Positions 1-6,449 of a stretch of 10,880 nucleotides of DNA are shown one piece after another. The DNA comes from Chitinivibrionales bacterium (GTDB lineage: Bacteria; Fibrobacterota; Chitinivibrionia; Chitinivibrionales; JANQEN01), in assembly GCA_030593665.1 (NCBI GenBank), contig JAUVGS010000024.1, positions 1 through 10,880 on the forward strand, given 5' to 3'. Both the position numbers and the translations under genes were made by a program. The notes beneath the pieces were generated by a model. The model made no database searches. It had not been told where the DNA came from and worked only from the letters and a program-made list of their open reading frames with translations. Position 1 is the first letter of the stretch, and each line of letters opens with the position of its first letter.

Positions 1-189
1 ATTGACATAATAAAGGAGCATGACGGTATGTTGATCGATGATAAGGTTATGGAATTTCCTCTGGACCTCCCGCAGCGTCGCTGGTACGATAAAGACCCTT
101 ATCTGTGGCTCATATTCAACGGTCTGAGTCAGGCAGATAAAAAACTCCTTAAAAAAGTAACGATATACCTGGAAAAACAGATCACATAA
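1..189 (+). CDS. 3' end of an unrecognised gene (partial)
   Basis: The frame is open from the left edge and ends at TAA 187-189, giving 62 visible codons. The visible protein is charged, with two Trp residues in a WYDKDPYLWLIF stretch and a Lys-rich helix-like C-terminus (SQADKKLLKKVTIYLEKQIT). No family is recognised. An internal ATG at 28 follows AGGAG (14-18) at about 9 nt, so a separate 53-residue small protein starting at 28 is possible. A C-terminal fragment of a longer gene is simpler, because the frame stays open upstream. No clear intrinsic terminator is seen after the stop. The product looks soluble, with no membrane segment in the visible part. Confidence 0.6.
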   Translation: MDIIKEHDGMLIDDKVMEFPLDLPQRRWYDKDPYLWLIFNGLSQADKKLLKKVTIYLEKQIT

Positions 190-266
190 ATGCCACTCCA
201 CCCCTTGGTATTATCATCCATCCTCCAGTACCTGAATATTTTTCCATCAATTTTTTTTAAATTATT

Positions 267-296
267 TTGCATATGTTCACTCTCTTTATGTATTAT
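267..296 (+). promoter_or_regulatory. Possible sigma-70-type promoter for the Cache-like gene
   Basis: TTGCAT (267-272) and TATTAT (291-296) are separated by 18 nt. The -10 box matches the consensus at 5 of 6 positions, the -35 box at only 3 of 6. The surroundings are AT-rich, so chance occurrence is likely. If used, transcription would start near 303 and leave a leader of about 160 nt. Confidence 0.25.
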
Positions 297-348
297 AGTG
301 TACTGATTATTCTCATGTAATCGTATCCAAATCCACCATATTACTAAC

Positions 349-363
349 GCGGGATAAACCCGC
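349..363. repeat. Short GC-rich hairpin GCGGG/CCCGC
   Basis: This is a perfect 5-bp inverted repeat, GCGGG (349-353) and CCCGC (359-363), around the loop ATAAA. It lies in otherwise AT-rich intergenic DNA, six bases before the larger inverted repeat at 370. No T-tract follows on either strand, so it is not a standard intrinsic terminator. It could be a dispersed REP-like palindrome or part of the leader RNA. Confidence 0.45.
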
Positions 364-369
364 AAGTAA

Positions 370-420
370 GTACCTTATCAGATTCCTTTCTAAAAAACAA
401 GAAAGCTATCTGTAAGGTAC
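370..420. repeat. Long imperfect inverted repeat upstream of the Cache-like gene
   Basis: The outer arms GTACCTTA (370-377) and TAAGGTAC (413-420) are perfect complements. After a single bulged T (378), CAGAT (379-383) pairs with ATCTG (408-412). A 2x2 internal loop follows, then CTTTC (386-390) pairs with GAAAG (401-405) around a 10-nt loop. That is 18 base pairs in 51 nt. No U-tract follows on the + strand, which argues against a simple terminator. It ends 45 nt before the start codon and 30 nt before the AGGAGG. A regulatory leader stem, a protein-binding DNA palindrome, or a remnant of a small repeat element are all possible. Confidence 0.7.
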
Positions 421-465
421 TAATGGTGACAATCACCCCTTTATCCGAAAAGGAGGTTTCTCCTC

Positions 466-1464
466 ATGCAAACACAGCCAGAAACAACCCGTCGATTTCC
501 TAAATCTGTAACACTCTTTTTACTGTGTATAGTAACCCTGTATATACCTGCAACATGCAGTGAAAATATCTATACTATGGTAAACACCTACTTCGTCTCC
601 CTTGACTCTGCATTTGGGGCAATAACAAGAGGCGTGTCACGGATACAAGGCTTAAACCCCACAGACGAACACTTTATTAATGCACTCAATGATCATAGCG
701 AATTCGAATACCTCATGCGCACCAATTCAAAGGGAAAAATTATCAGTAAAGCCAGTGGCGGGAAAGCTGCGCCGCGCACCTACCGGTTTATCGGTGATCA
801 GACATGGCATAAGACCACTGAAATCTCTAAAAAACCATATTACGGAAACATTATACAGAAAAAAGGGTACTATCTTTTCTGGAACAGGCCGGTAATGGTA
901 AAAACGAAATATGGCTCACGGTTTGGCGGAGCTGTTGCCGTAAAAATCAATCTTAAAAAGTGCTTTCAGAATATTGCATCAACGAACAAGATTCCATTCC
1001 AGATTATATATGCCAAAAGGACCCTCTTTTCAAATATCAAGAAAGGCGTGCCCGGTTCCTTTAGTGAAAATAAGCTTGCCGTGTATGGTATGCCTGGTCT
1101 GGTTGTCAGATATCCCACTTCGCCTGCAAAATCTGCTGTTGCGGCAGCAGAGCCGCCGGTAAAAACGGAAGAAAAAGCCACACAGGTTACAAAAAAAGGA
1201 GCTGCGCCGAAAGTAATGGCAGGGGAAAAAGCTTCTGCCTTTAAAAAGGAAACAAAAAAGGGCACCAAGAAAAAAACCACCACCCCAGCAGCCTTTGCTG
1301 CTAAAAAAGAAAAGGACAAACCGAGTGGCCCCGGCAGAATAATTGTCCTTTTAATCGTTTGTGCCGTGTGCCTGTGTGTCGTGATTTTTTGTATGGTTGC
1401 CTTGAAACGGGCCGCAGACAAACGCAAGAAACTCATTGAGGCTATTGACAAAGGTGAATTGTAA
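466..1464 (+). CDS. Membrane-anchored Cache/PDC-like sensor protein without output domain
   Basis: A 332-residue protein. The start ATG follows AGGAGG (451-456) at 9 nt. Residues 13-30 form a hydrophobic N-terminal segment (signal peptide or first membrane helix). Residues 35-215 look like a Cache/PDC-type extracytoplasmic ligand-binding fold: a W-x9-KPYYG stretch (114-127), GYYLFWNRPVMV (134-145) and GGAVAVKINLKKCF (154-167) resemble the core strands of such sensors. Residues 220-290 are a low-complexity Ala/Lys/Thr linker. Residues 291-313 are a strong membrane helix rich in Cys and Val, followed by a basic tail of about 19 residues. No kinase, methyl-accepting, cyclase or HAMP region is present, so any signal would need a partner. 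The family call is from pattern only. Stem-loops lie upstream and a strong terminator follows. Confidence 0.7.
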   Translation: MQTQPETTRRFPKSVTLFLLCIVTLYIPATCSENIYTMVNTYFVSLDSAFGAITRGVSRIQGLNPTDEHFINALNDHSEFEYLMRTNSKGKIISKASGGKAAPRTYRFIGDQTWHKTTEISKKPYYGNIIQKKGYYLFWNRPVMVKTKYGSRFGGAVAVKINLKKCFQNIASTNKIPFQIIYAKRTLFSNIKKGVPGSFSENKLAVYGMPGLVVRYPTSPAKSAVAAAEPPVKTEEKATQVTKKGAAPKVMAGEKASAFKKETKKGTKKKTTTPAAFAAKKEKDKPSGPGRIIVLLIVCAVCLCVVIFCMVALKRAADKRKKLIEAIDKGEL

Positions 1465-1481
1465 CAATTAAAAAAAATAAT

Positions 1482-1513
1482 AAAGAGAGGATATCTACAC
1501 TCCTCTCTTTTTT
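1482..1513 (+). terminator. Intrinsic terminator, probably bidirectional
   Basis: A perfect 10-bp stem, AAAGAGAGGA (1482-1491) and TCCTCTCTTT (1501-1510), encloses a 9-nt loop and runs into a T-tract (1508-1513). It lies 17 nt after the stop of the Cache-like gene. On the opposite strand the A-rich stretch 1470-1481 would supply a U-tract, so the same stem could also end transcription from the converging nfu gene. Confidence 0.85.
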
Positions 1514-1535
1514 CTCCTCTGGAGAAAGCATACCG

Positions 1536-1557
1536 GCGCGACTAATTTTTGTCGCGC
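1536..1557. repeat. Perfect 7-bp GC-rich inverted repeat
   Basis: GCGCGAC (1536-1542) and GTCGCGC (1551-1557) flank the 8-nt AT loop TAATTTTT. The hairpin sits 19 nt downstream of the nfu stop codon, between that gene and the terminator at 1482-1513. No T-run follows it on the - strand, so it is not a classical terminator on its own. It may be a 3' stabilising stem or a dispersed palindromic repeat similar in style to the one at 349-363. Confidence 0.6.
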
Positions 1558-1576
1558 ACTACTTCACCATTCTTAG

Positions 1577-1795
1577 TTATACGGATTCAACAGATTTTAT
1601 CTCCGGAATTTCCTGTTTTAGAAGGCGCTCAATCCCGTTCTTCAACGTCATTTGCGACATGGGGCATCCTGCGCAGGCTCCCTGCAGGCGAACGGTAACA
1701 ACACCATCTTCATAACCGACCAGCTCAACATCCCCACCGTCAGCCTGGAGCGATGGCCGGATTTTATCAATTGCTTCTTGTATTTTCTCTTTCAC
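1577..1795 (-). CDS. NifU C-terminal-domain Fe-S scaffold/carrier protein
   Basis: A 72-residue stand-alone NifU_C (Nfu) domain. Members of this family bind a labile Fe-S cluster between subunits of a dimer and pass it to target enzymes in the cytoplasm. The typical core is present: LQADGGDVELV (16-26) and the cluster-binding C-x2-C at Cys41 and Cys44 inside GACAGCPMSQMTLKNGIE, with a helical end. The length is about that of the bare domain; there is no IscU-like or A-type domain as in full NifU or NfuA. Start is GTG at 1795, with AAGGAA (1804-1809 on the + strand) 8 nt upstream. It is the last gene of the leftward block. Whether it serves a particular partner cannot be told from here. Confidence 0.93.
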   Translation of the reverse strand: MKEKIQEAIDKIRPSLQADGGDVELVGYEDGVVTVRLQGACAGCPMSQMTLKNGIERLLKQEIPEIKSVESV

Positions 1796-1840
1796 AATAC
1801 CTATTCCTTTCCGTTAAAATAATATATAAAACAGAAACCG

Positions 1841-2296
1841 TTAATTTCTTATAAACCTGCCGCTTTTCTTTTTATCACAGCACCAGAGGACCGATCGAAA
1901 ATCAATAATAACATTTCCATTCAAATCAATCGAGTATGCTTCTGTAAGATACAATGATGTGTCTGCTATCCGATAAAAAAATTTTTCCTTAAAATTCTTT
2001 AACCGTAATTCCAGGCTATCCTGTGAAAGGTAATAGGTGCCTGAAAATGTTGTATCAAGCTGTGCATTCTGCCCGGAATCGTTGTAGAATTCTGTCGTGA
2101 AGGAACTTTTATTAAAAGTGATTACAGACGTATGAGCTGTATCTTTGGGATAATTACATGCTTGATTCTTGCATTTATATACCTCCACCCAGCGTCCCTG
2201 CAGCTCCTTCTTTTTTTCAGGAGAGACACTATCGGTACACATCAAACTGGCCAGTATCGATATACCCAACATCCAGTAAAAACAATGCATATTCAT
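1841..2296 (-). CDS. Putative small lipoprotein, lipocalin-like
   Basis: A 151-residue protein with a hydrophobic N-terminus (residues 5-19) followed by Cys20 and a Ser/Thr/Glu/Lys stretch. This resembles a lipoprotein signal, but the residues before the Cys (SLM) do not match the strict lipobox, so lipidation is a guess. The rest is beta-rich: LQGRWVEVYKC at 32-42, TTFSGTYYLSQDSLELRLKN in the middle, and a GRFIRN end. This opening-strand pattern (G-x-W) is often seen in small lipocalin-like extracytoplasmic proteins. Cys42/Cys47 and the adjacent pair Cys139/Cys140 could form disulfides. The ATG at 2296 has no good ribosome binding site; an alternative ATG is at 2290. It lies 41 nt after the uvrA stop, same strand. 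Function unknown. Confidence 0.72.
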   Translation of the reverse strand: MNMHCFYWMLGISILASLMCTDSVSPEKKKELQGRWVEVYKCKNQACNYPKDTAHTSVITFNKSSFTTEFYNDSGQNAQLDTTFSGTYYLSQDSLELRLKNFKEKFFYRIADTSLYLTEAYSIDLNGNVIIDFRSVLWCCDKKKSGRFIRN

Positions 2297-2337
2297 TACA
2301 ACAACCGTTTAAAAATGTTTTTGTGTTATAAAAATAA

Positions 2338-5181
2338 TCATTTTTGTTTTGAATACAAATACGGTTTAAGATATTTCCCGGTTGCAGAGGCCTTTTTTTT
2401 GGCTACTTCTTCCGGTGTTCCCGTGGCAATTATTTTACCGCCTTTATCACCACCCTCCGGCCCCAGATCGATTATATAATCTGCGCATTTTATTACATCA
2501 AGATTGTGCTCAATGATTATTACAGTATTGCCTTTGTCAACAAGCTCCTGGATAACATTCATCAACATCAGGATGTCTTCAAAGTGCAGGCCGGTCGTCG
2601 GCTCGTCAAGAATATACAGGGTGCGCCCGGTTGCCCGTTTTGCAAGCTCCGATGAGAGTTTAATTCGCTGTGCCTCTCCGCCGGAAAGTGTTGTCGCCTG
2701 CTGCCCAAGATGAATATAGCCCATCCCAACGCGGGAAAGCACCGAAAGCTTTGACCGGATAGACGGTATATTCTGAAAAAAAGCAAGAGCCTCATCAACG
2801 GTCATATCAAGTACGTCGGCAATGGTTTTTCCTTTATAGGTAATTTCCAGTGTTTCCCGATTGTAGCGCCTTCCATGACATGCTTCACATTCGACATATA
2901 CATCCGGCAGAAAATGCATCTCGATTTTTATCAGGCCATCCCCCCGGCATGTTTCACACCGGCCGCCTTTTACATTAAAACTGAATCGCCCTTTTTTATA
3001 CCCGCGCATCTTGCTCTCCGGCAACAGGGCATACAGGTCACGGATCGGATCAAACGTCTTAGTATAGGTAGCCGGATTGGAGCGCGGCGTACGGCCAATC
3101 GGCGACTGATCAATATCAATCACTTTGTCAATATACTGCATGCCGGTCAGCGATGTATAAGAAAGAGCCTCCCTTCTTGCATGATACAGCTTTCTTGCCA
3201 GAACCGGAAAAAGTGTTTGATTGACCAGGGTACTTTTTCCCGAACCGGAAACACCGGTAACACATATAAGGGTCTCCATTGGAAAAGAAACATTAATCTT
3301 TTTTAAATTGTGGCCGCACGCCCCCTTTAGAGTTATTACCTTTTTACTCCCCTTTCGTCTCTTTACCGGCAGGGGAATATATTTCTTTCCGGCAAGGTAC
3401 TGCCCGGTAAGAGACTTTGTGCACCGGGCTATCTCCCGGGGAGTGCCGACCGCTACAACATGGCCGCCATGCACCCCCGCTCCCGGGCCTATATCAATAA
3501 TATGATCCGCAGCAGACAATGTTTCCTTATCATGCTCAATAACGACAACCGTATTGCCAAGGTCCCTCAATGAAAACAGCGTTTTCAATAATTTGGCATT
3601 GTCTCTGGAATGAAGGCCGATACTTGGTTCGTCCAGAATATAGGTAACACCGGTCAACTGCGACCCTATCTGGGTTGCAAGGCGTATACGTTGCGCTTCT
3701 CCACCGGAAAGTGTCGAAGAATTTCTATCCAGCGAGAGATAGGAAAGACCTACATTTATGAGAAAATCAAGTCGCTGATGAATCTCTTTCAGAATCTGCC
3801 GCGCGATCTCTTTCTGTCGTTTTGGCAGATCCAACATATAAAAAAATTCCTTTATCTTTTCAATAGACAAGGTAGAAAGTATACCGATGTTCTTCCCGTT
3901 GAGGAGAATCGCAAGGCTTTCCGGCCGTAAACGTGCCCCCTTGCAGGCGGGACATTGCTTCCGGGACATAAAGCCCTCAATCCAGCGCCGCATTTCATCC
4001 GATGCCGTCTCCTTATACCGCCTGATAAGGTTGGGCATCACGCCCTCGTACTGTTTTTTAAACTGCGCGGTGCCATCACCACTATGCGATCGCCAGTGAA
4101 TCTGCACCTTTTCATTACCGGATCCATACAACAGAATTTTCTTCTGTTTTGCTGAGAGGGTTTTAAAAGGCTTATCAACCGGAATATGGTAATGGTCGCA
4201 AACCGAGGTGATAATCTGCCGGGTCCAGCTTCCTGTCACCGCACTCGCGTTCCAGGGAACAATTGCCCCTTCCATAACGGATTTCCCAGGATCAGGAACT
4301 ACCAGCTCCGGATCCATTTCCATAAGGTAGCCGAGGCCGTTACACTCCCGACAGGCGCCGAAAGGGCTGTTAAACGAAAACATCCTCGGTGAAAGCTCGT
4401 CATAACTGACACCGCAGGCGGGACAGGCAAGCAGCTCTGAAAAAACCAGATCTTCGCTGTCAACGCAATTGATTTTTACCGTGCCGTTGGTGCTTAATTT
4501 CAAAGCCGTTTCCAGAGAATCGGTCAACCGCTTTCTGACCCCCGCAGTATTTACCAATCTATCAACAACAACTTCAATGGTGTGCTTCAGGTTTTTTTCC
4601 AGGGGAATCGATTCATCAAGGGTATAAACCTGATCGTCTACACGAACGCGGATAAAACCGTCGCGTTGCAGCTTCTCCAGAAGATCACGATATTCCCCCT
4701 TTCTCCCGGAAATCACCGGTGATAAAATCTGAAAACGGGTTTGAGGAGGTAGTGCCATAATTCTATCGCAAATCTCCTGCACGGTCTGCCGTGATATCTT
4801 TCGACCGCATTTATAACAGGTTGGAGTGCCGACCCTCGCATAGAGAAGGCGGAGATAGTCGTTTATCTCGGTAATGGTACCCACGGTGGACCGTGGATTA
4901 TGACCGGTTGTCTTCTGTTCGATGGATATGGCCGGCGACAAACCTTCTATAGAATCAACGTCCGGCTTTTCCATCAGGCCGAGAAACTGACGCGCATAAG
5001 CGCTGAGAGACTCAACATACCGCCGCTGCCCCTCAGAATAGAGTGTATCAAAGGCCAGGGATGATTTTCCGGAACCGGATAAACCACTGATAACGGTAAA
5101 ACTATTACGTGGTATCGTGACCGTTATATTCTTTAAATTGTGCTCACGCGCACCCTTTATAACTATATCTTTAACTTTCAT
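2338..5181 (-). CDS. uvrA: Excinuclease ABC subunit A (UvrA)
   Basis: UvrA is the damage-recognition ATPase of nucleotide excision repair. It works as a dimer and loads UvrB at lesions. From ATG 5181 the protein has 947 residues, the usual family length. Visible in order: first Walker A GLSGSGKSS (about 33-41); the UvrB-binding region after CYKCGRKI; first zinc module CPAC...CREC (about 250-283); ABC signature LSGGEAQRIRLA with Walker B YILDEPSIGLH; second Walker A GVSGSGKST (about 641); second zinc module CETC...CEAC (about 740-767); and second signature LSGGEAQRIKLS with YILDEPTTGLH. Both ATPase sites look intact. An in-frame ATG at 5196 would add five residues; 5181 is preferred because UvrA proteins begin close to the (I/V)xGAREHNLKN motif and a weak GAGAAG lies 7 nt upstream. 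No SOS box was recognised in the upstream spacer. Confidence 0.98.
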   Translation of the reverse strand: MKVKDIVIKGAREHNLKNITVTIPRNSFTVISGLSGSGKSSLAFDTLYSEGQRRYVESLSAYARQFLGLMEKPDVDSIEGLSPAISIEQKTTGHNPRSTVGTITEINDYLRLLYARVGTPTCYKCGRKISRQTVQEICDRIMALPPQTRFQILSPVISGRKGEYRDLLEKLQRDGFIRVRVDDQVYTLDESIPLEKNLKHTIEVVVDRLVNTAGVRKRLTDSLETALKLSTNGTVKINCVDSEDLVFSELLACPACGVSYDELSPRMFSFNSPFGACRECNGLGYLMEMDPELVVPDPGKSVMEGAIVPWNASAVTGSWTRQIITSVCDHYHIPVDKPFKTLSAKQKKILLYGSGNEKVQIHWRSHSGDGTAQFKKQYEGVMPNLIRRYKETASDEMRRWIEGFMSRKQCPACKGARLRPESLAILLNGKNIGILSTLSIEKIKEFFYMLDLPKRQKEIARQILKEIHQRLDFLINVGLSYLSLDRNSSTLSGGEAQRIRLATQIGSQLTGVTYILDEPSIGLHSRDNAKLLKTLFSLRDLGNTVVVIEHDKETLSAADHIIDIGPGAGVHGGHVVAVGTPREIARCTKSLTGQYLAGKKYIPLPVKRRKGSKKVITLKGACGHNLKKINVSFPMETLICVTGVSGSGKSTLVNQTLFPVLARKLYHARREALSYTSLTGMQYIDKVIDIDQSPIGRTPRSNPATYTKTFDPIRDLYALLPESKMRGYKKGRFSFNVKGGRCETCRGDGLIKIEMHFLPDVYVECEACHGRRYNRETLEITYKGKTIADVLDMTVDEALAFFQNIPSIRSKLSVLSRVGMGYIHLGQQATTLSGGEAQRIKLSSELAKRATGRTLYILDEPTTGLHFEDILMLMNVIQELVDKGNTVIIIEHNLDVIKCADYIIDLGPEGGDKGGKIIATGTPEEVAKKKASATGKYLKPYLYSKQK

Positions 5182-5355
5182 TCGGAAACTTCTCATTCCC
5201 CGGTTGTTTATTTACATACAGGCTTCGTGCATCTGGTATAAAATATGATATTATTCCCAATATATGGCTACATAAAACAAGTACTAAATTCAGTGGCATT
5301 TTTATAAAACTGATCTGTGTATTATTAAGAATCTAAAAGTAGTTATACAACTGCT

Positions 5356-5766
5356 TTACATATCTTTATGATAGGTTTCCCATGCTTTCTGTACCGTGTC
5401 TTTAAGCCTGGGCTTTTTAAACTCAAAGGGTTTAAAAAAAATGGGGTGTTTGCACTTTTTATTGATCTTTATCAGGGTATGTTTCGGATTGTAGCCAAAT
5501 CCGGTCATAAGTGCAATTTGAGAAGGTACTCTTTTTTCCCGTATTTTACTAATGAATTCATACCCATCCATTTCAGGCATCGCAATATCGGTAAAAATAA
5601 GAAAAAAGGGTTGTTTTTCAAGGAGTTTAAAGGCGCCGGATGGTGAATCAACGGTTGTCACAAGCCAGTTCTGAGACTCAAGATATATTCTCAGAAGGTC
5701 ACAAACATCAGGCTCATCATCAATAATAAGAATTGTTCTGTTTTTAGTCTTTTTTGAAGAGTTCAT
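5356..5766 (-). CDS. Stand-alone response-regulator receiver (REC) protein, second of the pair
   Basis: A 136-residue protein consisting of one REC domain and no output domain. Expected residues are present: acidic pair Asp16/Asp17 in ILIIDDEPD, phosphoacceptor Asp60 in FTDIAMPEMDG, Thr88 in ALMTGFG, and Lys112 in FFKPFEF. After Thr88 the sequence is basic (NPKHTLIKINKKCKH), which differs from the sister REC. Its ATG lies inside the end of the upstream REC gene (23-bp overlap). No ribosome binding site is seen close before it, so translation is probably coupled to that gene. It is the last gene of the KaiC-like operon. CheY-like single-domain regulators act by protein-protein contact; the partner here is unknown. 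Confidence 0.93.
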   Translation of the reverse strand: MNSSKKTKNRTILIIDDEPDVCDLLRIYLESQNWLVTTVDSPSGAFKLLEKQPFFLIFTDIAMPEMDGYEFISKIREKRVPSQIALMTGFGYNPKHTLIKINKKCKHPIFFKPFEFKKPRLKDTVQKAWETYHKDM

Positions 5767-6118
5767 TTGTTTTATCTATGAGTTCCTGCTTACCAAAAGG
5801 CTTTGTAATATACGCATCGGCATTCATAACATGCAACCCGACCATGGTATCAAACTCTTCAGATTTTGCTGTAAGTATTGCAATGGGAACCGAATCAAAT
5901 TCCGAATCACCTCGCAGGGTTTTGAATATCTCCCACCCATCAATCTTTGGCATTGACAGGTCTAAGAGGATCGCATCCGGCCTATAGCTTTTTGCCTTGT
6001 CAACAGCCTGGAGAGGATCCAGAATTGCTTCGACCGTATAGTCCTCTGTCTCAAGTACAAGTTTGACCAGATCTGCAATATCCATGTCATCTTCAATGAC
6101 AAGTATTTTTCGTTTCAT
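5744..6118 (-). CDS. Stand-alone response-regulator receiver (REC) protein, first of the pair
   Basis: A 124-residue single REC domain. Key residues are Glu9-Asp10-Asp11 in LVIEDDMD, phosphoacceptor Asp53 in LLDLSMPKIDGW, Thr83 in AILTAKS, and Lys106 in YITKPFGKQEL. There is no DNA-binding or enzymatic output. The start is set at ATG 6118 because the REC fold begins there and AAGGA lies 9 nt upstream; an upstream extension to 6208 would run into the preceding membrane gene and adds no family-like sequence. It begins 13 nt after the membrane protein B stop and overlaps the next REC gene by 23 bp. The sequence is more canonical than its neighbour. The phosphodonor is not encoded in this window. 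Confidence 0.94.
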   Translation of the reverse strand: MKRKILVIEDDMDIADLVKLVLETEDYTVEAILDPLQAVDKAKSYRPDAILLDLSMPKIDGWEIFKTLRGDSEFDSVPIAILTAKSEEFDTMVGLHVMNADAYITKPFGKQELIDKTNELFKKD

Positions 6119-6131
6119 AGCAGACAATCCT

Positions 6132-6449
6132 TTACTGCTTAAGCAGTTCAGAAAAAAGCCACTGCCAGTACTGTAAACTGGCAAAGACCGCAAGCAACCC
6201 TGACACACAGCGCAATCCCATTGGCACCGTCTTCGTAATTTCAGGCATTACTGTTAGTACCTCATTTATAGAAATGGTATTAATAAGCACTGATATCACA
6301 ACAAAAACAATCCCGACATAGTAAAGTTTGTAATACGGAGGCGTTTTCAACGCCTCCCCCAACCGCTTGCTGAGATATGCCAGCACGATAAGAATGATTA
6401 TCATCGCGATATCCAGAAACACAATAGTATGCATATCAGGTATATTCAT
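6132..6449 (-). CDS. Small three-helix membrane protein B of the KaiC-like operon
   Basis: A 105-residue protein with three predicted membrane segments: about 8-27 (VFLDIAMIIILIVLAYL), 38-58 (YYVGIVFVVISVLINTISI) and 78-101 (GLRCVSGLLAVFASLQYW...). Loops are short: a basic connector SKRLGEALKTPPYY between helices 1 and 2, and NEVLTVMPEITKT between 2 and 3. No known family is recognised. The start is ATG 6449, which overlaps the stop of membrane gene A as ATGA; AGGTG lies 5 nt upstream. Its size, helix number and the LL-x3-A-S-x3-W pattern in helix 3 resemble membrane protein A, suggesting a paralogous pair that could pack into one six-helix unit. It probably acts as a membrane anchor or sensor for the cytoplasmic ATPase or REC proteins; this is inference from context. 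Confidence 0.82.
   Translation of the reverse strand: MNIPDMHTIVFLDIAMIIILIVLAYLSKRLGEALKTPPYYKLYYVGIVFVVISVLINTISINEVLTVMPEITKTVPMGLRCVSGLLAVFASLQYWQWLFSELLKQ
6337..6357. repeat. Perfect 9-bp inverted repeat inside membrane gene B
   Basis: GGAGGCGTT (6337-6345) and AACGCCTCC (6349-6357) are perfect complements around the loop TTC. The repeat lies in coding sequence for the short helix 1-helix 2 connector (GEALKTPP). It could form a stable hairpin in the mRNA or arise by chance from the codons. No T-tract follows. Confidence 0.6.

Larger units (their letters stand above)
190..465. other. Intergenic spacer with stem-loop-rich leader
   Basis: This 276-base non-coding stretch lies before the Cache-like gene. 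Its first 160 bases are AT-rich with T-runs (251-258) and no persuasive gene. It then carries a possible promoter (267-296), a GC-rich hairpin (349-363), a long imperfect inverted repeat (370-420), and a ribosome binding site that is itself the left arm of a small hairpin (451-464). If the promoter call is right, all three stem-loops lie in the 5' untranslated leader of the downstream gene. Confidence 0.55.

Noticed and set aside
129..365. A 78-codon open frame on the - strand in the left spacer
   Set aside because: It overlaps the end of the first gene and the GCGGG hairpin, shows no family pattern, and its composition looks like non-coding AT-rich DNA.
494..560. Lipoprotein signal in the Cache-like protein (IPATCS)
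   Set aside because: The residues before Cys31 (P-A-T) do not fit the lipobox. A plain signal peptide or membrane helix is more likely.
966..1451. A 161-codon open frame on the - strand opposite the Cache-like gene
   Set aside because: It is antisense to the Lys/Ala-rich linker, whose low-complexity codons keep the complementary frame open. The sense gene has a good ribosome binding site, a signal sequence and a terminator.
2875..3306. A 143-codon open frame on the + strand within uvrA
   Set aside because: It lies wholly inside the highly conserved UvrA coding sequence, including the second zinc module and second Walker A region, so it is a shadow.
5182..5355. An SOS/LexA box controlling uvrA
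   Set aside because: No recognised LexA-type palindrome could be found in the AT-rich upstream spacer. The LexA motif of this lineage is unknown, so absence is not conclusive.
5337..5356. Hairpin AAGTAGTT/AACTGCTT just after the last REC gene as a terminator
   Set aside because: On the transcribed (-) strand RNA the stem carries a C-A mismatch and is AT-rich, with only a broken U-tract. It is too weak to call.
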